A stretch of 64,000 bases of DNA from Pardosa pseudoannulata (taxonomy: Eukaryota; Arthropoda; Arachnida; Araneae; Lycosidae). The stretch is from contig CM063507.1 of assembly GCA_032207245.1 (NCBI GenBank), positions 88,180,609-88,244,608 of the forward strand, in the 5' to 3' direction. The position numbers and the translations under genes are program-made. This document shows positions 47,819-58,500 of the stretch, one piece after another; the stretch's first letter is position 1, and each line of letters opens with the position of its first letter. Below the pieces are notes generated by a model. That model ran no database searches, was not told where the DNA came from, and worked only from the letters and a program-made list of their open reading frames with translations.

Positions 47819-48605
47819 CCCTAATATCCTGCCTATAATCCGCAGGTTCGAATTTCGTGATTTTTCAGAAAAAAATATCGTATAACCCGCAGATTAAATT
47901 TCCACTTTAATGTCAATTGATTCAAGTGTTTTAAAAAGTGTTAGTGTTTTATCTTCTAGTGTTAAAAAATTAAATTTAACCTCTTTTTCTTAATATTTTC
48001 TTTAAATTAAAAAAAAATAATTTAACAAAGCGAAATTTGGACAGACTTAGTAAGAATATATTCTAAAAATTTACATTAATTAGTACAGAAAGAATGACCC
48101 AAATACAATGTTCGAATGCATATTTAAATAAAAAGGATGTTAAAATTTAGAATTCTTAAATGCACCTTTTTATCTTAATTTCATATGGTTATTTGCGATC
48201 TGTGCTAAAATTTTAAACTGGTCGTTATGGTGCCACCTGGCAAACTAAAAGTGAAAAATCAAATGGAGAATGCAGGAAAGTGCGCCATTCGAAATTATAC
48301 AAGCGTTAATTCTTGATAGAAATAAATGTCCAAAATGGAAAATATTAATTTAATCGGGAACTTTTATCCAAACCGCTGTGTCCTCGACTGAAAATGATTT
48401 TTATCCTGATAAAAGAAAAAAAAAAAAAAAGCTGTAAATATGCGCAGGTGGTGCCATCTACTGTTCTTTAGGAAAGATATTAGCAAATTTTTTTATAAAA
48501 ATAATTTTTAACAGCCGATAATCCGCGACGGCGTCTAATACGCATTAGAAGAAAATTAAAAAAATTTTAACGTATAATCCGCGGATTTTAGGCAGGAAAT
48601 TAGGG
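47819..48605 (-). mobile_element. CCCTAATTTCC-ended MITE, copy 2
   Basis: Ends CCCTAATATCCTGCCTATAA and TTTTAGGCAGGAAATTAGGG, flanked by TA (47817-47818, 48606-48607). Inverted relative to 35521-36322. It ends about 170 bp from the ARMT1 stop codon. Confidence 0.84.
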
Positions 48606-48694
48606 TATATGGCCAAACCTTACATATTTAAAATGTACATAAATTTCTCAAACACTTCATCACATACGAAAAAACAGTTTAGAGTCCTGTTACT

Positions 48695-48700
48695 TTTAAT
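48695..48700 (-). terminator. Possible ARMT1 poly(A) signal (ATTAAA)
   Basis: ATTAAA variant about 75 bp past the stop. No AATAAA occurs before the MITE that ends at 48605, so this is the nearest candidate. Confidence 0.35.
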
Positions 48701-48772
48701 TCTTAACTGCTGAAAAAATAAAAATACAGTACTAAGGAAAATTTAAAACACATCCCTCCAATAACATAGGAA

Positions 48773-49531
48773 CTATTCTTTTCCTTCTTTGATCTCACAC
48801 TGAATAAGGCCGTATTCGCCAGTATATTTCCAGTTGGTGGCAGCATTGTTGAGCGCTTGCGTGGTGCCGAGGGGCAGCCCCACAACCACATCGGCTTTGA
48901 TGGTGCGCAACGCTACGAGGGTGGTGGGCAGGAATTGTCCGAGCGCCGTCCGGAAGGGCACCGTCTCCTCCCACATCCGGTCGCCCGTCAGCTTCCGGTA
49001 GTTTAGGTCCCCTTTGAAGAGGACGATGTCGCTCTCGCTCAGTTTCGCGTACAGTTTGGGGTCGGCGGAGGACATCTCGCTGTAGTCGTGGGGCAGCGTC
49101 CAGAAGGGCTCGCTCTCCACTTGCCACGCCCCGCCCGCCAAGTACTCTCGCCACTGGCCGCTCAGTTCCACCAGGTCCTTCCGGTTGCTCTGCGACAGCG
49201 TCTCCAACAGGCACTCGATGTCTTTCTCCATGGTGTCCGACACGAACCACGGGATCCGCTTCACGTAGAGGCTGAACTTCTTCACCAGGTTGGCAGCAAG
49301 GAGAAAATGCAGGAGGCACAGGTCGCCGAACAGTTCGAAGCCGGCGTTGTCGAGAACGAGGCTGAGGTGGACCTCGCTCGACCTCTCGTTGGCCTCTTGC
49401 AAGACGTTCCACACTTTCTCGGTGTCGTTGACGAGGATTTTGCTCTTGAGGTCTTTCACTTCGTAGCTGAAATTTTTGTTTTCGTGGCCGGCCGATATCG
49501 ACAAGTCGCATTTGTTGCCCCAAAGAGAAAT
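48773..49531 (-). CDS. ARMT1: ARMT1 terminal exon (catalytic DUF89 core)
   Basis: 252 codons plus TAG. Starts ISLWGNKCDL after acceptor ttcgatag. Holds VLDNAGFELFGDL (exon residues 59-71, metal-binding Asp-Asn) and KGDLNYRKL (173-181). Very GC-rich for the window, which also opens long antisense frames that are shadows. Confidence 0.96.
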   Translation of the reverse strand: MSLWGNKCDLSISAGHENKNFSYEVKDLKSKILVNDTEKVWNVLQEANERSSEVHLSLVLDNAGFELFGDLCLLHFLLAANLVKKFSLYVKRIPWFVSDTMEKDIECLLETLSQSNRKDLVELSGQWREYLAGGAWQVESEPFWTLPHDYSEMSSADPKLYAKLSESDIVLFKGDLNYRKLTGDRMWEETVPFRTALGQFLPTTLVALRTIKADVVVGLPLGTTQALNNAATNWKYTGEYGLIQCEIKEGKE

Positions 49532-52500
49532 CTATCGAATGACAGACGATTCACATGGTAAAAAGAACAAAATATTTATTTTAATAACAACATTTATTTT
49601 AGTCTGTTAAGTATTTGCACGACGCGGAATTGGTTGCCTGTTTCGCTATGGAGCACACGAGAGGTGGCAAACATGACTCGCGAGGACAACACAAGCCAAT
49701 TGGGTCCTCTCATTTAGAAGGAGGGACCGTGCAAAAGAACCCTCATGCTTGGTCTACCACCTACAGATGGGAGACATAATTGAACAAGGCGGATTTTTGG
49801 CCTGCACAACCTGCCAGTCATGAGATCGACGCCTTTGTCGATGGATCCACCCTTCCGAAATATAACCAACTATTTAACGCAGATGTACATTTACCGGTAA
49901 AAGAAATAGGATAAGATGAAAGCCGGTCACCCTATAAAATGTATAAAGTAAATAAATAAACAGCAATAACAAGTTTCACGAAATTCAATCATTTCCACAA
50001 AGGGCAAAGATTTAGCATGAGCCATAAAAGGTTGCTTACAAGCAGAGATGTAAAAAACCCGGAATTTTGAAGTGGTGGGAATAACCGGGGAATTTTGGGG
50101 AATAAACCCGGAATTTTGGGAACTTTGAGAAGAAATCATTTTAACAATGTTTACATTTATTTTTTCAACAGTGGCTATTTAAGAACTAGCATATGATTTC
50201 TAAGAGATATTTTTTTTTACTTTTGGCAACATATATATATTCAATAAATAATAGCAATGATCATTTAAATGATTTTATAGTAGTACTTATATCATTAATT
50301 ATCCCGTTAGTCTTATCAAACACGTGACTGGTTGCTTCCATTTTAATGGCTAATATAACTGAGCTAATTGGAGGGTTGACTTAGCCGAGGGCCTTATCCC
50401 CTGTTATGAAGCTATTAAATTAATGAAGAGTGTCCAGTCCTTAAGATTAAAATCAATACAATAACAAATGCAGGTCTTTAAATTACAAAAATAAAAATAT
50501 AAACTACTAGGCCCAAAAATTTACTAAGTAATAATAAAAATATAAAATACTAAAAGAAAGATTAGGGATAGATAAAAATAGAGAGTTAAAGGATAGCAAA
50601 GGATTTTTATGGTGTTTTTAAATTTTATAATTTTTTTTTAATTAAGAAAAAATACTGTCTAAACAGTACAATAAAAGTGAAATGAAGAAAAGAGATAAAA
50701 CATGATTAAAGCTACCTTACGAAAGGAAAAATAAAATGAAAGTACAAAATAAAATTAATTTCAGCTTAAATTTGATGGTGAGAAAAGCTCGGTTCAGGTT
50801 CTGTGGCGCCATCTATTGGATGGCCGAGCGTTCGGGCAGTGTAGAGGGAGTTTATGAAGGGAGATGATAATATTATATACATTATTTTTTATCATTATTT
50901 ATTATGTAAATAGCTTTATGTTAAACTTTCCCCCCTCCTTTTATAATATAAAAATAAATCATTAAACCTAATATATATAAATTATATTGTTGCCTAATAT
51001 TTATGTAATAATAAAAATATTGGATATTTCTCACAGGAAAAATACTCCTACTTTCATGCTAAACAGGATACCTCGCCAAATAGAGTTAGTTAATCCACAT
51101 TATTCATTTTTTTTTTTTTTTTTTTTTGTTTGGCTTCCTCACACTTTTATTCATCACAGAGGCCAGTTAACTATCAATATCAAATCAATTATGAAATGTA
51201 AAAATTGTCTCGTGCGATTAGGATAAAAATAAATAAAATACTTCAAAATTCCCATGTTTTAAAAAATTTCAAAATTTTCGTCCCAAAAAACCCGGGTTTA
51301 AACCGCTTTTTTTTCCACTGCTCACAACTCTACTTACAAGTGATATATGTGAAATCCAATTTATAAGAATAAAACCAAAAGTCTAATTTATGTGTCAGGT
51401 AATAAAAATACACGCCATAAAGTAGAGAAATTTGGATCCAACAGTGAATATGCTCACCTGAAAATTCTTATTAAATTGATAGAAAAATCAAATTTTATGC
51501 CTCCCTTTTTAAAACTTATATTTTGTATGTTTGAGAGAATTTCATGAAATCATAGGCATCAATAGGAGGGGGGGTATTCAATCATATAATAGTCATAATT
51601 TCCAGGAAGATTAAAGCGCTATGAGAGCAAAACAAAAGGTCGGAGCTCAACTACTCTACCCTCACCGTCAGATGTCATTTTAGCAAGCCGGAATTCACTA
51701 ATATAAAATAATACATTTTGAACGCCATAAAAAGTGACGATGTCAGTAAATGTTGTTAGTAGTCAACAGAACTCGTCGCTCTGTGCAACTGGACTTTCCC
51801 TTTCATGACTGCTTAGGTTTGGCCAGTCACCTCTACAGCAGTGGCGTGCGGTCCATATGTGCAGGCACCCTGGCAAAATTATGAGGGACAGTAATTATCT
51901 GCACCTACGTCTACCTATCTTTATATGGTATATAATAAATATTATTTATAATACATTCAAATATTATGTTGATTTGCTTGCTTGTATTCCCGCAGTGCGT
52001 GCGATACTAGGTGCTGCACCACGTACCACGTCAAAAGCAAACGAACATAGGAAGTTCTGGTGTGTAAGCACTGCACACTCAATTGAAAATCACGCTTTAT
52101 ATGTATGGGCTACTGGAGAAGAACAGCATACTATGGCACTGAGGCAAGTGCAGCTGTTTTTCCTGCACTTGGCATTCAGAATCATCCGAAGGTACGGTTT
52201 ATTAAGCGTTGTATTAGAGCGGGGACTCTTGGTTTTTTAACTGATTAACTGACCATACGATTTTGCAGACGGTTCATGTTTAAATTTATATATTTTAAGA
52301 TTTTGTTTTCATGGAAATATAAAAGAAGTATTTCATCAATATAAAGTGAAATGTTTTAGTGTAGTAAATTAATCTCGGTGATGTATTATATTTATCGAAA
52401 TAATTAGATGAAAAACAATATTATTTTGTTTTAAAGAATCAAATTTTAACAGCAAAGTCCCAATTTTACCATTCATTGTGTCTTACAGACAGTATATAAG

Positions 52501-55500
52501 TTATATCTGTAACACCCTATCCCTGGTTTTGTTTTTAAAAATTGTCGAGATGTTTTCCGCAGACTATATGCTTTCCAAATGTTAAAAACAATTAATAAAT
52601 AAAATTTAATCCACTAACCGAACGAGAAACAGTTCGCTCTATTGTGCCAGCGTGCAGCGAAATCCTCTGCACGCGGAATAGACGTTCGGTTTGTCGGCAC
52701 CCATGAGCATCCGGATGAGGCACGGCAGAGGCAGGCGCCGTGTGGTGCTACGTTTGCTGAACATATAAGTTTTTCGTGGAAGCTGGAAGCGTTGCTTTTT
52801 CTAGGCCGATATGACACCATACAACAAAAGACACGATTTTCGCTTCAGTGCTGGTAGAATTCTAAGTTTAGCTATTTTTATAGTTATAACTCGACTACTC
52901 GTAGGTAAATATTTTATTTATGGTATTCTTTAAATTTATATTCATAATAAATAACCCGTTTCAGAAGGGAGAACTCGGATGTCTCAATAATTAAAGATTT
53001 ATTGGAAAATCCATGTTCTCTGCACACCCTGCACGAAAACCTACCGCACGCCACTGCTTCACAGGTATCGTTTAAGGATATATAAGAACGACTGAGTCAT
53101 GAATAAAAATTACAAGAGCGTACCTCTAAGAAGGACACGAAGAGGGGGTAGAGATCTTTGTTGGCGACGTGCAGATCTGCCACCGTTTGTCGCAAGGAAC
53201 GGCCGAGTTTCTCGACATCTTCCAGGGACGACAACAGGGACTCCAACTTCTGCTTGAAAAAGGGATCGTTGTCTTGCAACACGGAACTGAAAAGAATACA
53301 TTCCATTGCAATTGAAAGGACTCCGCTTAATGGGATCCGTTTGGGACAGCGGGATTTTGATAACAATAAACGATATGAAAAAATGAGATAAATTGGTCTA
53401 TCGTTGACTAGTAAAGATATCCGTTTTAGCAGCTCTAAAGTAAAGTTTTAATGAGACTTGTGCCGGTCTTTTTCAATGATCCAACTGCATCGTTATTGCC
53501 GTTAGCTGATCAGCTTTCTCCTTGTCCAGCAGTTTGATAATTATTCTTTTACATATATATACATATATTCACACACATATATATGTATACAGTGTACTCC
53601 GCTTAATGGGATAAATTAGGGACACCATGATTTTGATAACAATAAACGACATGCAAAATGAGATACATTTACCCCCCCCCCTTTAATTCACACGAACTCA
53701 ATTTCAAAACAAAATGAAAAACTAACCTTATATTTATGTACTGTATTTTATCCTTTGAAACGTAAGAATTGAACAATAATTAAAAATATTGACCCGTTAT
53801 TGACTGTCTACAATTTTTTTCTAAGAAGCTCGTGGATAAATGGTTCTTAATCATAATCAACCTGTCATATCGGTTTAAAATTTCGATATTTAGTTTTAAC
53901 GTTCAATCCTTTCGCTTTCTGGCTTCCCTATCCACAAGCTGTACGTAAGCGAGCGAGGCATCAAATGGGAATACGCTTCTTCTCAGTTCAGATAAGAATG
54001 GGTTGCCTTCTGCTTATCTCACAACTACTGATCACCGGCAGGGTGTGCGTATTTCTGAAAAATTACAGGAACGTGTTCGTTCCACTCCTTTGATAATTCC
54101 CCATTTCCCTAGGTGGATGAGGGGGAATTCTCGGATATTTAAACAACAGCGAAGGGAAAGAAAAGAATGAGTTCCTACTGAATATATTGTGAATATTCCT
54201 TTGCTAGTTCAAATGAGGTTCGAAACCGGATCCCATGAACCGATGTCACGATCCCATGAAGCTACCATTTTAAACATACAAATGAATAGAGAAAATCGAG
54301 ACCCAGTGATTTCGATAACATGAACCGCGATTCCATTAAGCGGAGCCCACTGAAGTTTCAAATGCTGTAGAAATCAGAAACCTGGTATGACGGACCTAAA
54401 TATCCTGCCTTTCCAACATATTCAAAACGTTTTCTATTGGATTAGGTAGAAACCAATCTCAACGTTATAGGGTTGCATGAAGTAAAAATATAACATTGCA
54501 GGAAATACTTGATCTGCCAATATATTGCATGGCTATGTATTTACCCTTATTGAACACCACCTCAGGGGATCACTTCCAATAGAACATGAACCCCATCGTC
54601 ATACTCCTACCAGACCCTTGCACAGTGCGAGCAAGGTTCACGTCTTCCTATCAAAAATCGAAGTCTGAGTGCGTATAGCGAGATTCATCCCACTTTAGTG
54701 TGTTTATCATGAAATGCAGCTGTATAGCATTCTGATGACGTCATGTCGGCATTGGTAGACACTCTCTCAGGTACAAATGTGTACGATGTGAAGAACTAAC
54801 TGACCATTTCATCTGCAGGCAAAAGGCATAAATGCCGTTGTCTTACCTCAATTCGAAGGCTTCTCTAATTCTCCGATACAGGTAGCATTCGACGTACAGC
54901 CAAGAAGATTCGTACCAGGCCGCCTCGTAATCGTGCGTGGCGTTTTGTTGCTGTAGATAGGCGTTCCACCGCGAGACGTCGGACGCGTTGCTGGTCAGGG
55001 GCTTGATGGGCTTGTTCGTGATCATCTCGTTTTGAAGGGCCGACAACCGACCGATAACCCGCTTCGCATCTTCCTTGCCCTCCTGCAAGAAAAGAGAAAG
55101 AAATATAAAAACACGAGTGGATCGGGGAGGCCAATTTGGGTGCTACAGTTTCAGAGGAAAATTACTTGATTCATTGGCGCCATCTATTTACTAACATATT
55201 AACTAAACCTATTTAAATAATCGTGAGCTCATGTCGAGGATTCTTAATACACCGCCATTTTTATTTGGCGACTTTCAAAAATGGGATTTTTTGCCAAGAT
55301 CGCCAAGAAAAAAACATGGCGGCCGGAAGAGTGTAGATATCGCATCTGATGATGCATTATTGACACTGTGTTTTTTTTTGTCGCCAAATTTGGCGATCTT
55401 TTAGAAATTTTATGGGGCGAAGAGTGGGTTGGTGTGTTTGCCCTCACTTTGTGGGTTGGGATGGCAGGTCTAATGTATTCTTGCCCCCCATTGGTGCACG

Positions 55501-58500
55501 TGATTTCTGACGTCAGTACCCGGCATTATTTGAGAGATTTGCATCTTAGCTGTTCTTTTGGTTTACCTAGGTCAGGGCTTTATTTATTTATTTTTTTTTT
55601 GTTATTATCATTTTCTGGGATTTAGTTAATTTAGTTATGACGGGTGAAGTTCGGTTCTTACTATTTTTGAAATTGTTAAAAAGTATCAAGAATATTCTAA
55701 ATCAAACAAGATGCTTTGGTTTGGAACATTTTTGTTTTGTTCTTATATTCTGGGATTTGGTTAATTTAGTTATGACGGGTAAAGTTATTTCGGCTCTTAC
55801 TACTTTTGAAATTGTTAAAAAGTATCAGGATATTCTTAGGTGTGAGGTGGGTTTTGCATTTCATTCTAAACTCCAAGTGTGTGTGGGAACTTGTTTTCTA
55901 TTATTTATTTTATTTTTTTTTATTTCGTAAAAAAGAATTATTTCAAAGTATTTTTTTAAGGGAGGTAGGAGTGTAGAAGAATGGGATCTACGTCTATAAT
56001 GCATCTGTTCCTGAATTGTTTCAAAAAGTATTATAAAAAATTTAAAACATTTTATAATCCGTAAAAATAGTTTGTTTTTTCGTAAAATGCTTCCTCTCGA
56101 ATGCTAGAAGCTTACAGCTTATATTAATTTTTTCACTTCGTTGCATCAATAGATGGCAGCACTATACATTATCGTTAAAACGTTGAGGTTTCTCTGCCCC
56201 CACTTTCCTAATTTTGTGCACCGAACTGTTTAACTTTATTTTTATCACCGTCCAGATGCATACCCTTCTGAACTGACGTGTTGTTTTCCATCGACTTTCA
56301 TGGACGATCTCCACGTTCCGTTTTCGCGATGCATTGCTTACGTCAGGGATTCCCAACTTCACGACGAGCGTGCATACACAGTGGCGGACTGAGGCTAAAG
56401 CGGGCCCTACGAAACATTCTCAATCCCGGCCTATTTTTCAACCATGATACGTACTTTGCGTTGGGTAGTTTGGTTTTAAAGCATATAGTATAGAGTTCTA
56501 TTGAATTATCGGATTCCAAGGAAAAAAATAATATACATGTACAAAAATGAAATAAGCATAATTTATTAAAACAAACAATAATACTTAAACAAATATACCC
56601 AGATGGATCAGTTATATTGCCTTTTTTCTCACTTTTAATTCTGAAAACTCGTCCATTCGTTTGTCATAATGAATAGAGTTATTTAATAATTCTTTTTCTA
56701 TATAAAGTAGTGATAAACTATTTCATTTTTGTTGGCCTCATGTGGATCTTAAAAATTTTTTTTTTTATTCTGGCCATGACCGAAAACGATCTTTTACCGC
56801 TTGCATCGTTTATTGGAAGGGTTTAATAAATTCCCAGAATTATGTTTAAATGAGAGAATGTTGCAATAGTATTATTTTTCCTGAATAAATAACCCTGTGG
56901 GTACAGGCGAAATAATATTTTCTTTACTTATAAAAGTCTTCAATTTTAATACTTCCTTTTTCAGTTCTGCAATGTTTAAATCTTGTTCATAACATTTTAA
57001 TTTCTCTCTTGAAGAGTCACTATCATAAAAAAATTGTTTTGAATTTATTATTGATAGGTTTGATAAGCGCAGGGCTCGATCGTATTTACACACATTGACA
57101 CTTGTGGGCATGGATGCATAAGCACTGGAACGCTCGTCCACACTTGTCGAATTTATCAATCAACGATTCGGTATAATATGGATACGTTTCAGCAATAATT
57201 ATGAATATCACGTTTTTCTGTTTAATGAAAATTAAAATTAAAAACCTAATTTTTGTGCCCCCAAAATTAGGGGCTCTAAGCACGTGCCTAGGTTGCTTAG
57301 GCCTTAGTCTGCCCTTGGAGATACAAAAAGGGGAGTATTCTACCCATGGAATGCACATATCAAGCGACAATGACCAACATTTACATCAGCAAGCATTGCA
57401 AGAAACAAAATGTTATAAATATAGTTATGAGTAAATATACAGTTAGAAATACAGAAAATAGTTATTTTAAATCAAATAGGATTCACGACAAAACAGCAAT
57501 AAGAATGGATGTAAGAAGCAAAATAAAATATTAAACAGGAAAAAGAAAAGAATAATTTTTATAAAACATAGACAAGTTTTAAGAAGTTATCTAATAATTT
57601 TTTCTATCAAGATAGCCATACAGAATAATCAATTCTTTAATTATTAAGTTGAGACCAGAAGTGAGACTTTATATTGTCCATAAAAAAAATAATAAAAAAA
57701 ATCCATATAACTCTGAAACTGAAATAGATTTTATTGCTAAACACATTTTACCTTAATCTTAAAATAACAATAATCTTCTATTCCGTTTGTAACAAATTAA
57801 CACTTCGTTATTTGTTTATCTTGAAGTAATAATGAGGATAAAATGATACAAAATTACAATAAAAATAAAACACAGCAATAATGACAGTATGTGGTATTAA
57901 CAAAAAAACCGACATGTATAAAAATGATATATACAATATTTTTATTGTACATATAAATCTGGAAGAAGAACTGTGTTTGAATCGAGTGAATCTAGATCTA
58001 GTGAGAAAACTGGTAGAATTTTTTTTAATAATAACTGCTTTGGTTTCATTTGTTTTGGAGTTCAACAATCTATTTTTTGCTACACAAATAAAACTGGGAC
58101 CTACTGCTTAAAAATGATTCAAAATGCCTTGAACATCATTGCAGTAAGATTAGAACCTGCAACACCCCAATATTCTAGATTACAGTATTGCCTTTTGATA
58201 TAGAAATGAAAGTACATTTTCAAAATATATTTTTTGAAACTGCAATAATCGAAATTTTATTTTTAAAAATTTCTATTTTTTTACTTTCAATATTTTTGCT
58301 CCAAATTCTTTTACACATTATTGAAATGATTATACAATGCTGTTCATACACTTTAGCTATAATATATATTTATATAATTTTCTAAAGGTATTATTAGCAT
58401 CAAATCAGGGTTAAAAAAAATCATGATTTCTTTTTAAAAATAAAAAAAAAGATATTTTTTTATTTAAATCAGATTTTTTTTTTTTTTTTGAATAAAGGTT

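Noticed and set aside
48795..49561. Long open frames on both strands overlapping the last ARMT1 exon (242 and 157 residues)
   Set aside because: They are out-of-frame shadows of a GC-rich conserved exon; Arg/Pro/Gly-rich and without family features.
53110..53311. Several short frames around ARMT1 exon 53124-53286
   Set aside because: Only the frame joining both neighbours in phase and matching ARMT1 is real.
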